Counted from the stretch's first letter, positions 9,270 through 18,883 are shown. The stretch is 64,000 nucleotides of DNA from an uncultured Gemmatimonadota bacterium (GCA_902826615.1 CADEFN010000007.1:124001-188000); one strand, 5' to 3'. Numbers and translations: made by a program. Notes: generated by a model not told the origin, from the letters alone.

Positions 9270-11696
9270 ATGAACGATCAAGCGTTTGCTGCCATCGTGT
9301 TCGCTGCAAAGGCCGCTCTGGGTCTCGTGGTCGGTGTGGTGCTCTACACCATTTCACGATCCGAGCGGCTGGTGGCCGGTCGATATCTGTCGCTGGGCTT
9401 TGTTGCCTTTGGCGCCGTCGCCGCTGCGTCCCTGATGCGCTCCCCCATGCGGGAGGCATTCCGGTTTGGCGTGAGCGGCCTTTTGTTCATGGCGCTGGGG
9501 GCGGTGATCTTCCTGCGCCATCGCCAGAGGCATTCGGTGCTTAGCGCCCTCCTGGCAGGTTCTGCGCTGCTTCTGAGTGCGACCCAGATCACCATGGGTG
9601 CCCGGTGGGCGATTGCCCCTCGCGGTGGTGCAGGCATGTTTGCCACGATCGCGCCGGCCGCAGAGCTCTTGTTTGCGATCGTGTGCTGCGTCGCCCTTGC
9701 AGGGTGGTACCTCGAAGCGAGCCAGGTCCGGGCAGCGGCGGCCGAACCGGGATCGGTGCGGCACGGGGATGACGTGAACCACACACAGGGTCTTCTGGCG
9801 AGGGCCATGGCCTCGGTCGCCGACTCAGTGGTTGTTGTCAATCGTGAGCTGCGCATTGAGGCGTGCAACGAAGCCTTTGCCGTGGGATTCACGCGGAATA
9901 CCGCGTCCGCTGCAGTCGGTCGCTCCCTTCTCGAGGTCGTCCCACCCGACCGGCTGTCGGCCTGGCGTGAGCACCTCGAAGCCACCCTGCAGGGTACGCC
10001 GAGGCAGTTCGAGGTCACCATCGCGGGGCCCCGACGTCGCGCCGTGCTGGACGTCTCGATGACGCCGATTCGCGAGGGCGAGCAGGTGTCGGGCGCCGTG
10101 GTCGCGGGGCGGGACATCACTGACCGTGTGGCCGCACTTGCCCGGGAGAAGCAGAGTCGTGAGCACTTCCTGCGTCTCTTCGAGGGTGGGAGTGACATCA
10201 TTGCCGTGGTTGACGCCACGGGCCGCTTTACGTTCGTGAGCTCGGCGGTACGCGAGGTCCTTGGCTGGTCCGAGAGCGACCTCGTGGGCGAGCATCCGGT
10301 GGGGTTCGTTCACCCCGAGGATGCGGTGGACACCGAAAAGATGGTGCGCGCTGCCTTCGAGAACTCCCCCGGCCGCTTCATGGTTTCCTTTCGTTTTCGC
10401 ACCAAAGCTGGAGAGTGGCGGACCCTCGAAGGCGCCGGACGGCTGGAGCGCGATCTCGATGGCCACGGTGTGGTGGCGATCACGGCGCGCGACGTGACGG
10501 AGCGAGAAACCCTGCGCACGCAGCTGATGCAACGCAGCAAACTCGAGAGCATCGGGCGGCTGGCCGGGGGCGTGGCCCACGATTTCAACAACCTGCTCAC
10601 CAGCATTCTGGCGAGCACCGAAATGGCGCGCGAAGCACTGCCGGAGGGGCACATCGCCGAAGCGGATCTGCTCGAGGTGCGCGCAGCAGGTTTGCGCGCG
10701 GCCGAGTTGACCAAACAACTGCTTGCCTTTGCCCGCCGGGATGTCAGCCGACCGCGTGTGCTCGACCTGAACGTGACCGTCCGGGGGCTCGCCTCCATGC
10801 TGCAGCGTCTGCTTGGTGAGCGCGTGACCCTCTCGCTGGAACTCGCGGCCGCCCCCGTCCAGGTCAACGCAGACCGCTCGCAGCTCGAGCAGGTCATCGT
10901 GAATCTCGCGGTGAACGCCCGTGACGCCATGCCCAATGGCGGTCGTGTCACCATCCGGACCGGACGTCACCACGGCATGCGACTGGACGAACCACGTGAA
11001 TGGGCGATGATTGCGGTGGAAGACTCGGGGGTCGGCATGACCGAGGATGTGCGGAAGCGCATCTTTGAACCCTTCTTCACCACCAAGGAGGCCGGCCGTG
11101 GCACCGGACTCGGCCTTGCCATGTGTTATGGCATCGTGACCCGTCACGGCGGCAAGATCGAGGTTGTCAGTGCCCCGGGCGATGGCACATGCATGCAGGT
11201 GCTCCTCCCCGAGCTCGAGCGTGCCATAGCCGACACGGAGCCCCTCGACCCGGGCAACGACCGGCGGGCCTTCGCGGGCAGCGAGACGCTCCTGCTGGTA
11301 GAGGATGACGACCGGGTTCGCGACGTGACCGCTCGTCTGCTTCGCCGCTCCGGATATGTGGTGCATGAAGCGTCTGGAGGACGCGCTGCGCTCGAACAGC
11401 TGGACGTCCTCGCGGATTGCATCTCGCTGGTGGTCAGCGACGTGGTAATGCCCGATATGGACGGCACCGCCCTGGCTGACACCCTCCATCAGCGATTTCC
11501 CGACCTGCCAGTGATCCTGACCACGGGCTACCCCGGGGATGCCCTGCGGCGGGCCAAGCTGGAACGCACGGAGACCCCGGTCCTGCGCAAGCCGTACGAG
11601 TCGGCGGAGCTCCTCGGTGAGGTGCGCCGTTTGCTGGACGGAATCCCGCGTGAGGGACCCGTGCTCAGACCGGACGGAGGAAGTGTCCCCTTGTAA
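9270..11696 (+). CDS. Membrane hybrid sensor histidine kinase with C-terminal receiver domain
   Basis: An 808-aa signalling protein. About five hydrophobic segments fill residues 1-150. Two PAS domains follow (about 170-290 and 295-420, each ending in a GRDIT/ARDVT-type strand). The HisKA dimerisation helix has phospho-acceptor His437 in GGVAHDFNNLL, then comes the HATPase domain (N box VIVNLAVNARDAM, G boxes DSGVGM and GRGTGLGLAM). A CheY-like receiver closes the protein (about 675-795, Asp724 in VVSDVVMPDMDG). The layout is like CckA-type hybrid kinases. It is transcribed alone, and its 3' end overlaps the convergent U32 gene by 32 nt. The signal and any downstream phosphotransfer partner are unknown. 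Confidence 0.92.
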   Translation: MNDQAFAAIVFAAKAALGLVVGVVLYTISRSERLVAGRYLSLGFVAFGAVAAASLMRSPMREAFRFGVSGLLFMALGAVIFLRHRQRHSVLSALLAGSALLLSATQITMGARWAIAPRGGAGMFATIAPAAELLFAIVCCVALAGWYLEASQVRAAAAEPGSVRHGDDVNHTQGLLARAMASVADSVVVVNRELRIEACNEAFAVGFTRNTASAAVGRSLLEVVPPDRLSAWREHLEATLQGTPRQFEVTIAGPRRRAVLDVSMTPIREGEQVSGAVVAGRDITDRVAALAREKQSREHFLRLFEGGSDIIAVVDATGRFTFVSSAVREVLGWSESDLVGEHPVGFVHPEDAVDTEKMVRAAFENSPGRFMVSFRFRTKAGEWRTLEGAGRLERDLDGHGVVAITARDVTERETLRTQLMQRSKLESIGRLAGGVAHDFNNLLTSILASTEMAREALPEGHIAEADLLEVRAAGLRAAELTKQLLAFARRDVSRPRVLDLNVTVRGLASMLQRLLGERVTLSLELAAAPVQVNADRSQLEQVIVNLAVNARDAMPNGGRVTIRTGRHHGMRLDEPREWAMIAVEDSGVGMTEDVRKRIFEPFFTTKEAGRGTGLGLAMCYGIVTRHGGKIEVVSAPGDGTCMQVLLPELERAIADTEPLDPGNDRRAFAGSETLLLVEDDDRVRDVTARLLRRSGYVVHEASGGRAALEQLDVLADCISLVVSDVVMPDMDGTALADTLHQRFPDLPVILTTGYPGDALRRAKLERTETPVLRKPYESAELLGEVRRLLDGIPREGPVLRPDGGSVPL

Positions 11697-14139
11697 AGGC
11701 CGACCCCACGAGTGCCCGTGGATCCTCCCCGCCCTGTCGCAGACCTAACGATGACGCGTACGCGGCGGTGCGGGTAGCGACGTCCTCGCCGGGAACGTTG
11801 AAGAGCAGATGGAACCCGCGGAGCCCGGCGCGCCGCATTCCCGGGATGAACTCTGACGCCTCGATGGGCCGGGAATGCAGCAGCCGATTGCGACAGGCGG
11901 AGTCGGTGGCGACCGGGAAGGTGTAGCCCGAGGGGTCGGTGATTTCGGTGACCGGGTGCTTCTGTACACAGAGATCGCGGCAGGTGGTCGCCACACGATC
12001 AAAGGCGGCACTCAGCACACAATGCTCGATGGTCATCCCTTCGGGGCGCCCGTAGACCACGACATCGAAGCCCTGTCCACCCCACGGTGCCACGAGTGCG
12101 GCGAGCTCAGTGGCACTCAGCTCGACTGACACCACGAGACGCCGAATGCCGCGTCTGAAGAGCTCGGCCGCTGTGTGGCCGTTGAAGCAGTTGAGGGCGT
12201 AGTCGCCCACCACGTCGCGCCCGGCGGCCGCAAGCTCCGCGGCCAATCCCGCGTGCCCGGTCAGAATGGGCAGACCGGCATTCAGCCATTTGTCCATGCT
12301 GCGCCGCTCTTCGGGGCGCACGATGGTCGGCGTCCGCAACCGGAGTGTCACCCCGGTGGGCGCCAGCTCCGCTGCCAGCGCCGAGATCCGTGCGAGCGGA
12401 GGAACGGGATGACGGAGGAAAGGATCAATCACCACCTCCGTGGCACCTGCGGATGCCGCGGCCCGTGCCTCGTCAACACTGGACACCTGGGCGATGAGCC
12501 GAAGGCCATCTTCACCTTGTTCGGCGCGGGTGACTGCAACCTCCGCGGCAGCAGACGAAATCGCGGCACTGCGCTCAGCCTGCAACGCACTGCGCGCCCA
12601 GTCCCGCCTGACGAGGAGTTCATCCACCGCCGCGGTGCGTAACCGATTCAGTTCACTGACAGGAAGAAAAAGCCCGTCGGCGAGACCGGCCATATCGAGG
12701 CCTGCCAGGACAAAAGGCGTGTCGCCGAGACGCCCGAGCTGTTCGCGCAGCCGTTCGAGCTGCAGAGGCTGCTTTGTCGCCGGCGTGAGCGGAACCTCAC
12801 TGCGCGTGGTCAGCTCTTCTTCGCCGGCCTGCCAGATGGCCTTGAGCGGCCCACCGGCGTGCCCGAACAAGCGCACACTCACCTGCGTCTTGCGTTCCCT
12901 GGCGGTGGCACCGAGCGCCGCATAGCTGGCGCGCGCGCGCTCGAGCAGCTGATGCTGCGCATTGCGTACCACTCGCCAACCCAGCGGAACACGTTCGCGG
13001 GCAAATACGGCTTGCCGTGTGCGGCCCTGCACAGTGTCCAGTGTCCGCACCCGTTGCGCGGTGAATCCGGTTCCCTGCCCCTTGCTACCTGGCGGCGGCT
13101 CGAAGCCGAGTCCATCCCGCTCCTCGATGGCGTGGGTGACCTCGAGCAGGAGATCCGTCCCCTGGTATCCGGTCACGACACCGATTTCGTGCCCCCGATT
13201 GTCAGGCTGTTCGCGTGTGATGTAGCCGCGCCCGGCACGTCCCAGCAGCATGCCTGCCGTAAACCCGCGCGAGTAGATCTGCACCAGGGGACGCACCTCT
13301 TCGAACGCGGGTGGCGAGTTGTCCCCATCGCGGACGCGGTCCAGCCAGTCACGGTAGCCACGCGTGACCGTGGCCACGTATTCGGGCTTCTTCTTGCGCC
13401 CCTCCACTTTCAGGCACCCCACACCTGCTTCAGCGAGTTGGCCAAGCTGATCGTGAGCAGCCAGGTCACGCGCCGATATCAGGTAGCCCCGGTCGAGTTC
13501 CTCGCCAGTGTCCGTGTTGCGCAATACGTAGTCCTTGCGGCACGACTGGGCGCAGGATCCCCGGTTGGCGCTGCGCTCGGAGATCATGCCCGACATGAGA
13601 CATTGGCCCGAATACGAAATGCAGAGCGCCCCGTGCACGAAGGTCTCGAGACCGAGCCCCGGGACCTCGGCACGGATTGTTCGGATGTCGTCGAGTGTGT
13701 TCTCGCGTGCGAGTACGACACGTTCGATGCCCATGTCCTGCATCAAACGCGCGCTACTCACATCGTGAACGGTCATCTGGGTCGAGCCATGGATCTCGAA
13801 CCCCGGATAGACACGCTGGATGAGACGGACCAGCCCGATGTCCTGCACGATCGCCGCGTCGATGCCCAGGTCGATCGCGTCGCCGAGGTGACGCAGCGCA
13901 TCCTCAAGCTCAGCGTCCTTGATGAGGATGTTGAGCGTCAGGTAGACGCGGACGCCGTGGGCATGCGCGATGTCGCACGCCAGCCCGACTTCGTCGAGCG
14001 TGAGCTGTGCGCCTTCATCGCGCGCATTAAAACGCTCGGCGCCGAGGTATACTGCGTTGGCCCCGTTGGCCACTGCCGCGCGCACGGCATCCAGGGAGCC
14101 GGCGGGCGCCAGGAGTTCGGGAATCTGAAGCGTTGTCAC
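11665..14139 (-). CDS. Peptidase U32 family protein (RlhA-type 23S rRNA C-hydroxylation factor)
   Basis: An 824-aa protein of the U32 'collagenase-like' family. The N-terminal barrel has ELLAPAGSLDAVRAAVANGA and YLGAERFNARDEG, then the Cys-rich signature HGALCISYSGQCLMSG with a further GSCAQSCRKDY pair. The long C-terminal half fits the DUF3656 extension of the YhbU/RlhA group. E. coli RlhA takes part in 5-hydroxycytidine formation at 23S rRNA C2501 and the conserved cysteines probably hold an iron-sulfur cluster; I infer the same class here. The start is GTG at 14139, only 6 nt after a TAGCTT element, so the mRNA may be leaderless. The 3' end overlaps the hybrid kinase tail to tail. Confidence 0.85.
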   Translation of the reverse strand: MTTLQIPELLAPAGSLDAVRAAVANGANAVYLGAERFNARDEGAQLTLDEVGLACDIAHAHGVRVYLTLNILIKDAELEDALRHLGDAIDLGIDAAIVQDIGLVRLIQRVYPGFEIHGSTQMTVHDVSSARLMQDMGIERVVLARENTLDDIRTIRAEVPGLGLETFVHGALCISYSGQCLMSGMISERSANRGSCAQSCRKDYVLRNTDTGEELDRGYLISARDLAAHDQLGQLAEAGVGCLKVEGRKKKPEYVATVTRGYRDWLDRVRDGDNSPPAFEEVRPLVQIYSRGFTAGMLLGRAGRGYITREQPDNRGHEIGVVTGYQGTDLLLEVTHAIEERDGLGFEPPPGSKGQGTGFTAQRVRTLDTVQGRTRQAVFARERVPLGWRVVRNAQHQLLERARASYAALGATARERKTQVSVRLFGHAGGPLKAIWQAGEEELTTRSEVPLTPATKQPLQLERLREQLGRLGDTPFVLAGLDMAGLADGLFLPVSELNRLRTAAVDELLVRRDWARSALQAERSAAISSAAAEVAVTRAEQGEDGLRLIAQVSSVDEARAAASAGATEVVIDPFLRHPVPPLARISALAAELAPTGVTLRLRTPTIVRPEERRSMDKWLNAGLPILTGHAGLAAELAAAGRDVVGDYALNCFNGHTAAELFRRGIRRLVVSVELSATELAALVAPWGGQGFDVVVYGRPEGMTIEHCVLSAAFDRVATTCRDLCVQKHPVTEITDPSGYTFPVATDSACRNRLLHSRPIEASEFIPGMRRAGLRGFHLLFNVPGEDVATRTAAYASSLGLRQGGEDPRALVGSAFTRGHFLRPV

Positions 14140-14145
14140 CCGTGA

Positions 14146-14151
14146 AAGCTA
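14146..14151 (-). promoter_or_regulatory. Putative -10 element TAGCTT of the U32 gene
   Basis: TAGCTT on the minus strand, separated from the GTG start at 14139 by 6 nt (TCACGG). The predicted transcription start falls on or next to the start codon. The -35 region is weak (TTCGGG at an 18-nt spacing). Confidence 0.4.
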
Positions 14152-14249
14152 ACCCAGGGTGCCACCCCACCCGAACAGCGTCAGGTTGGGCGCTGGACTT
14201 CCTGCGGTTGGGTATCAAAGCTTACAGTCAACGTTTGAAACAGGGGTTC

Positions 14250-14612
14250 ATGCACGAGTTGAATCTGGTCCAGGGTATTGTGGAAGCCGCCGCCGACGCC
14301 GCAGAGCGCATGGGTAATCCGCGCGTGACCGCGGTCAATGTGCGCGTCGGTCGACTGGCGGGCGTCGACGCCGGAGCGCTCCTCTTCTCATACGACGTCG
14401 TCGTCGCCGGGACTACGCTCGAAGGGTCCAGGCTCCAGATCGTCGACGTGCCACTGGTGGTCTGGTGTTCACACTGTCTGGAGGAAAAGGAACTGCCAGA
14501 GATCAACAGGTTTCGGTGCCCACAGTGCGGCACTGACGCGGGAGAAATTCGCAGTGGTCGAGAGCTCGAGGTCGAGTCACTCGAAATCGAGAGTGCAGAG
14601 GTGGAAGCATGA
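14250..14612 (+). CDS. hypA: Hydrogenase/urease nickel metallochaperone HypA
   Basis: A 120-aa HypA. It starts MHELNLVQGIV, where the N-terminal Met-His-Glu binds nickel, and has the zinc ribbon WCSHC...RCPQC at about residues 72-95. I take ATG at 14250 because nickel ligation needs an exposed MHE terminus; the frame opens 39 codons earlier. It overlaps hypB by 4 nt. HypA-HypB deliver Ni to [NiFe]-hydrogenase or sometimes urease. No structural gene for either enzyme is present in this window, so the client is elsewhere. Confidence 0.95.
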   Translation: MHELNLVQGIVEAAADAAERMGNPRVTAVNVRVGRLAGVDAGALLFSYDVVVAGTTLEGSRLQIVDVPLVVWCSHCLEEKELPEINRFRCPQCGTDAGEIRSGRELEVESLEIESAEVEA

Positions 14613-15298
14613 GCACGAGAATCGTTGAGGTACGCGCCGGCGTGCTCAAGAAGAACGACGAACTCGCGAGAGAACTACGCAGCCGCTTCGAGCAGGCGGG
14701 GACCTTTGTCGTGAATCTTGTGTCGAGCCCTGGTACCGGCAAAACGGCATTGCTCGAACGCACCCTCACTGACCTGCGGGCCCGTGGTGCTCGTGTTGCA
14801 GCCCTCGTCGGTGATCTGGAGACGGACAACGATGCAAAGCGCCTGGCACGGAGTGGGGCGCAGGCCAGGCAGATCAATACGCACGGCCGTTGTCACCTGG
14901 AGGCGGAAATGATCGGCGAACATCTCGCCGGCTTTGCCCTGCCGGAGCTCGACTACCTCTTCATCGAAAACGTAGGCAATCTTGTCTGCCCCGCCAGCTA
15001 CGACCTTGGCGAAGCGTGGAGAGTTGCGCTGTTGTCGGTCACTGAGGGCGAGGACAAACCGCTCAAGTACCCGAGCATGTTCAACTCGGCCGATGTGGCG
15101 ATCATCACCAAGATCGACCTCGCCGAGCCGTGTGATTTTGATCGTGTAGCCGCGCATGACGCGATCCGTTCGGTGCGACCGGCGATGCCGATCTTCGAAG
15201 TATCGGTCAAACGCAATGTGGGCATCGACGCATGGCTCGACGCGCTCGCGGCCCGACGCACGCTCTGGCAAGGCTCACGGCCGTTGGCCACGACGTGA
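14609..15298 (+). CDS. hypB: Hydrogenase nickel-incorporation GTPase HypB
   Basis: A 229-aa SIMIBI-class GTPase. The Walker A is SPGTGKT (residues 40-46), the Cys-His metal site between subunits lies in NTHGRCHLEAEM, the switch region reads ENVGNLVCP and G4 is TKIDL. The N-terminal CxxCGC high-affinity nickel motif of E. coli HypB and any His-rich stretch are absent, so this is the short form that depends on HypA or another nickel source. It is coupled to hypA by ATGA. hypCDEF are not in the window. Confidence 0.95.
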   Translation: MSTRIVEVRAGVLKKNDELARELRSRFEQAGTFVVNLVSSPGTGKTALLERTLTDLRARGARVAALVGDLETDNDAKRLARSGAQARQINTHGRCHLEAEMIGEHLAGFALPELDYLFIENVGNLVCPASYDLGEAWRVALLSVTEGEDKPLKYPSMFNSADVAIITKIDLAEPCDFDRVAAHDAIRSVRPAMPIFEVSVKRNVGIDAWLDALAARRTLWQGSRPLATT

Positions 15299-15333
15299 GC
15301 TGAGGTTGTGCAGAGCCTTCCGCCAGGGACCTG

Positions 15334-15501
15334 CTAACTCTCCGATGGTGGCGCCGGCTTCACGAATCGCAGCAGGAAGGCGATGGCGACCACCACGATG
15401 GCGGCCCAACGAAGCCGCTCGTTCTCCAGCCGAACTCCGACGGCAAACAGCGCCAGCCCAACGATTGCCAGTGCGAGCTTCAGTCGCGTGGCCATCGGCA
15501 T
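15334..15501 (-). CDS. Small two-helix membrane protein, end of AtuA operon
   Basis: A 55-aa ORF read directly from the sequence. It starts ATG at 15501 (MPMATRLKLA; a second ATG two codons later is an alternative) and stops TAG at 15334-15336. It has two hydrophobic segments (about residues 8-22 and 32-46) joined by a short charged turn (RLENERLRW), then a short Lys-Pro-Ala-Pro tail, so it is a predicted membrane hairpin. Its start lies 3 nt after the stop of the AtuA C-terminal-domain gene, so it is the last gene of that unit. I recognise no family. Hydrophobic periodicity, codon-position GC and tight spacing support it as real. Confidence 0.55.
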   Translation of the reverse strand: MPMATRLKLALAIVGLALFAVGVRLENERLRWAAIVVVAIAFLLRFVKPAPPSES

Positions 15502-15504
15502 GGG

Positions 15505-15861
15505 CTAACTCTCCGCGGAAGGAAGTCCGAGCTTCTGCGCCTCCGCATCCGGGACATCGAGGACCATGCGCAGCAGCGCCGTGGAATACACTTTCCCCTG
15601 TGCGTCGGTCTTGAGCGAAAGCGTGCCGCCCCCGTCGAGGGCGCCATGCAGCAGGAAGTTGAGTGCGCTGAGATTGGGGAGCTCATAACGCTGCACTCCA
15701 CCGGTGATCATGCCCTTGAAGTGCGAGGCCACGCGGTCGAGGCTCAGCTGATCACGTATCAGCGGATACCATTCGGGCCGCAGTGCAATCACGCCAACGT
15801 TGGCGGTGTCGCCCTTGTCACCGGAGCGGGCGTGCGCGATGTCCACCAGCCGCACCTTCAT
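15505..15861 (-). CDS. AtuA C-terminal-domain protein
   Basis: A 118-aa protein matching the small C-terminal domain of the AtuA/DUF1446 family. It starts MKVRLVDIAHARSGDKGDTAN, the typical 'ARSGDKG(D)xxN' signature, and continues with HFKG and LNFLLHGALDGGG. In many bacteria this domain is fused to the end of AtuA; here it is separate and overlaps the AtuA stop by 4 nt, so the parts are probably made together and associate. Function in the family is poorly defined; Pseudomonas AtuA is needed for acyclic terpene (citronellol/geraniol) use. Confidence 0.82.
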   Translation of the reverse strand: MKVRLVDIAHARSGDKGDTANVGVIALRPEWYPLIRDQLSLDRVASHFKGMITGGVQRYELPNLSALNFLLHGALDGGGTLSLKTDAQGKVYSTALLRMVLDVPDAEAQKLGLPSAES

Positions 15862-17219
15862 GAGCGCATCTCCACGACAGGGGTCACAACGGTCTTGTCG
15901 ATCAGGGCCGGCCAGTACGCAACGATCTCTTCCACCTTCGGGCGCCCACCCGCGAAGCCCGTCACACTCGGCGGTCCATTCAGCACCAGCGGGGCGAGCT
16001 CACGGGTAAAGCGTTCCACCATGGTGCGATCGGGCGAGCGCACACCGATCCGCAGCTGCACTTCGTTGATGTCGTGCGACTCCGAAGCGAGCGGGCCATG
16101 GGTGCTGTTCGCACCAACATATTCGGTGACAATCGCGTCGAACTTCATGCCGAGCATTTCGAAGCGTTGCCGCAGCACCTCGTCGGCGCGCTTGGCCTTT
16201 GCCATGGCGTCGGGCCACGAGTACACGAGGGTCCCAACGGCCTTGAAGCCCGCCTTGTAGGCGATGGACACCTTGAGTTTGTCCGTGGGCGGGCCACCAG
16301 TAATTCCATGCACACGCACCCGATTCTCACCGCTCTGCTGCAGCTTGATACTGGTGAAGTCGGCGACGACGTCGGGGGTGATGTACGCGTGCGGATCGCC
16401 CATTTCGTAGACGAGTTGCTCGCTCACCGACGGGACCGAGATGCGTCCGCCGGTTCCCGGATGTTTCACGATTTCGAAGACACCGTCGGGCGTGGCTTCG
16501 ACAATCGGATAGCCCACATTCGCCAGGTCGGGGACACTTTCCCAGTCGTAGAGGCAGTTGCCACCCGAACACTGCGCGCCGCACTCGATGATGTGCCCGG
16601 CAATGATCCCTGCGGCGAGTTTGTTCCAGTCGGTGGCGCCCCATCCGAATTCGTACCGCAGAGGCGCCATGGTCAGCGCGGTGTCGGTCGAACGTCCGGT
16701 GATGACGATATTCGCACCCTTGCCTAACGCTTCGATGATCGGTTCCGATCCGATGTAGGCGTTGGCGGAGAGGACACGGTCGCGGACCGTGGAGAGTGGT
16801 TCACCGGTGTCCATGTTCGCCAGCGCGTGGCCCTGGGCCATGAGCTCATCGAGCCGTGGCAGGAGGTCGTCACCCGTAACGACACCAAGTGTCAGCTTGC
16901 CGCTCACCCCGCGCTGGGCGGCCAGCGCCAGGATGGCGTCGGCACAGCCATGGGGATTCACGCCGCCGGCGTTGGCGATCACACGCACACCGCGGTTGAC
17001 CACTGCATCGAGCACGGAATCGATGGCTCCGACGAAGTCGCGTGCGTAGCCCATGGACGGGTCACGCTCCTTCTGCTTCTGGAGGATCGACATCGTGACT
17101 TCGGCCAGGTAGTCGAGCATGAGGTAGTCGACGGGACCTCCCTCAACCTGACGACGTGGGGCGGCAAGCCAGTCGCCCCAGAACCCCTGCCCGGCGGCAA
17201 CACGAACGACCGGTTTCAT
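15858..17219 (-). CDS. AtuA-family protein (DUF1446), core domain
   Basis: A 453-aa AtuA core. The N-terminus has VRVAAGQGFWGDW and a GGPVDYLMLDYLAEVTMSIL stretch. GVRVIANAGGVNPHGCADAI, ITGRSTDTALTMAPL and CSGGNCLYDWESVPDLANVG are family hallmarks. It sits between the carboxyltransferase (4-nt overlap upstream) and its own detached C-terminal domain (4-nt overlap downstream). Known AtuA sits in geranyl-CoA carboxylase clusters, and DUF1446 genes also occur beside other acyl-CoA carboxylases. Here, with a B12 acyl-CoA mutase subunit, a role in branched-chain acyl-CoA breakdown is inferred; the reaction is not known. Confidence 0.85.
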   Translation of the reverse strand: MKPVVRVAAGQGFWGDWLAAPRRQVEGGPVDYLMLDYLAEVTMSILQKQKERDPSMGYARDFVGAIDSVLDAVVNRGVRVIANAGGVNPHGCADAILALAAQRGVSGKLTLGVVTGDDLLPRLDELMAQGHALANMDTGEPLSTVRDRVLSANAYIGSEPIIEALGKGANIVITGRSTDTALTMAPLRYEFGWGATDWNKLAAGIIAGHIIECGAQCSGGNCLYDWESVPDLANVGYPIVEATPDGVFEIVKHPGTGGRISVPSVSEQLVYEMGDPHAYITPDVVADFTSIKLQQSGENRVRVHGITGGPPTDKLKVSIAYKAGFKAVGTLVYSWPDAMAKAKRADEVLRQRFEMLGMKFDAIVTEYVGANSTHGPLASESHDINEVQLRIGVRSPDRTMVERFTRELAPLVLNGPPSVTGFAGGRPKVEEIVAYWPALIDKTVVTPVVEMRS

Positions 17220-18883
17220 CGGGCGGCCTCGAGTTGTGGTGGAAGGACAAAGGCGCCGATATGCGGCCCCTCGTTATGCAGCGTGGTGCGCAGTGCCATG
17301 GCGAGGACGTCGCGGGTTTCGTCCGGGTAGATGATGGCGTCGACGTAGCCGCGTGCCGCGGCGTAGGTGGCGTCGAGCTGGTGTTCGTAATCGGCACGCA
17401 TTTCGTCGACGGCACGGGTGACGTCGTCTGATGGCGCCTTGCCTGCCTTCTTCGCGGCGTCGATGGCGGGGCCATGCACTGCCTGAATGGCGGCCTCGCC
17501 CTCCATGACGCCCATGCGCCCACTCGGCCAGCTGAAAATGAAATCGGGATCAAAGCCCTGACCCGCCATGGCGTAGTAGCCGGCGCCGGACGCGTGGTTC
17601 ACCGTGAGCACCAACTTGGGAACACGAGCGCAGGCCATGGCCTCGACGAAGTGCGCGCCGGCGCGGATGATGCCTTCGTGCTCGGCTTCGGCACCCACCA
17701 TGAAGCCCGAGACATCCTGAACAAAGAGCAGCGGGATTCCCTGCCGATCGCAGCGCTCGATGAAGTAGGCGGTCTTTTCGGCACTCTCGGCGTAGATGAT
17801 GCCGCCAAAGCGCGGCTTTTCGCCCGCCCGACCCTTGATGAGCCCCCGCTGATTGGCAATCACACCAACGGCGATGCCATGGATGCGGATATCGCCGCAG
17901 ATGATTTCGCGCGCGAGGTGTCCCTGGAACTCGTCGATGACACCGTGGTCGGCGATGGCCCGGAGGATGTTGTGCATGTCGTAGGACATGCGATGATCCT
18001 GGGGGAGGAGGTCGTAGAGTGCGTCGTGGTCCCCATGCGTGGAATTGTGACCATCGGGGACAGAATGGTTGTGCGAATCGGAGGCGCTGCCCGTATTTTG
18101 AGATCGGGGGGGGGCCCCCAGCCCGCCAGCCGGCAGTCGCGACACCAGCTCGCGGATCTTCGCCAGACAGGCCGCATCATCGTCGACGGCGTAGTGCGCC
18201 ACCCCACTCACTTCCGTGTGCGTCACCGCCCCGCCTAACGTCTCTCCATCGATCGTCTGACCCGTCGCTCCCTTCACCAGGTTGGGGCCGCCCAGGCCCA
18301 TGAACGACGTCCCCTTGACCATCAGGATCACATCTGACAACGCGGGCAGGTACGCCCCACCGGCAATGCAGGGCCCCATCACCGCGGCAATCTGCGGGAC
18401 CCGAAGATACCGGCGCATGATCGAGTTGTAGTAGAACAGCCGCGCCGCTCCATACTGCCCTGGGAACACCCCTCCCTGGTAGGGAAGGTTCACCCCCGCC
18501 GAGTCTACGAGGTAGATGATCGGGACCCGGCACCGCATCGCGATCTCCTGAGCACGCAGCATCTTGGTGATGGTCTCTGGCCACCACGAGCCGGCCTTCA
18601 CGGTCGCATCATTCGCGACGATCACCACTTCGCGGCCCTGAACCATGCCGATGCCGGTGACCACGCCGACACCCGGCGCCTGTCCGTCGTAGCGGTCATG
18701 TGCGACCAGCAGCCCAACCTCCAAAAAGCGGCTGCCTTCGTCGCAGAGCGCGGTGACGCGTTCCCTGGCGGTCAGCTTTCCCTGCTTGTGCTGTCGCGCG
18801 ATCTTGTCCGCCCCGCCCCCTTCACGCAGTGTCGCTTCGAGCGCGCGTACCTCAGCGCTCAGCGTGCGAAGTCGTGTGGTCAC
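17216..18883 (-). CDS. Biotin-dependent acyl-CoA carboxylase, carboxyltransferase (beta) subunit
   Basis: A 555-aa carboxyltransferase of the propionyl/methylcrotonyl/geranyl-CoA carboxylase type. Acyl-CoA-binding features include [18 protein letters not shown] and [15 protein letters not shown]; the C-terminal half has [21 protein letters not shown] and GASHAG-like [18 protein letters not shown]. The start is GTG at 18883, overlapping the mutase small-subunit stop as GTGA. Two oddities are seen. A His/Ser/Asp-rich insertion of about 35 residues (about 257-292) separates the halves, and its codons begin at a run of nine G on the plus strand (18106-18114). No biotin carboxylase/BCCP alpha subunit is in the window, so the partner must be encoded elsewhere. 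Substrate uncertain. Confidence 0.88.
   Translation of the reverse strand: MTTRLRTLSAEVRALEATLREGGGADKIARQHKQGKLTARERVTALCDEGSRFLEVGLLVAHDRYDGQAPGVGVVTGIGMVQGREVVIVANDATVKAGSWWPETITKMLRAQEIAMRCRVPIIYLVDSAGVNLPYQGGVFPGQYGAARLFYYNSIMRRYLRVPQIAAVMGPCIAGGAYLPALSDVILMVKGTSFMGLGGPNLVKGATGQTIDGETLGGAVTHTEVSGVAHYAVDDDAACLAKIRELVSRLPAGGLGAPPRSQNTGSASDSHNHSVPDGHNSTHGDHDALYDLLPQDHRMSYDMHNILRAIADHGVIDEFQGHLAREIICGDIRIHGIAVGVIANQRGLIKGRAGEKPRFGGIIYAESAEKTAYFIERCDRQGIPLLFVQDVSGFMVGAEAEHEGIIRAGAHFVEAMACARVPKLVLTVNHASGAGYYAMAGQGFDPDFIFSWPSGRMGVMEGEAAIQAVHGPAIDAAKKAGKAPSDDVTRAVDEMRADYEHQLDATYAAARGYVDAIIYPDETRDVLAMALRTTLHNEGPHIGAFVLPPQLEAAR

Noticed and set aside
9825-11489. 554-codon open frame antisense to the hybrid kinase
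   Set aside because: It is a high-GC shadow frame; the plus-strand kinase has complete domains throughout, and the antisense product shows no family character.
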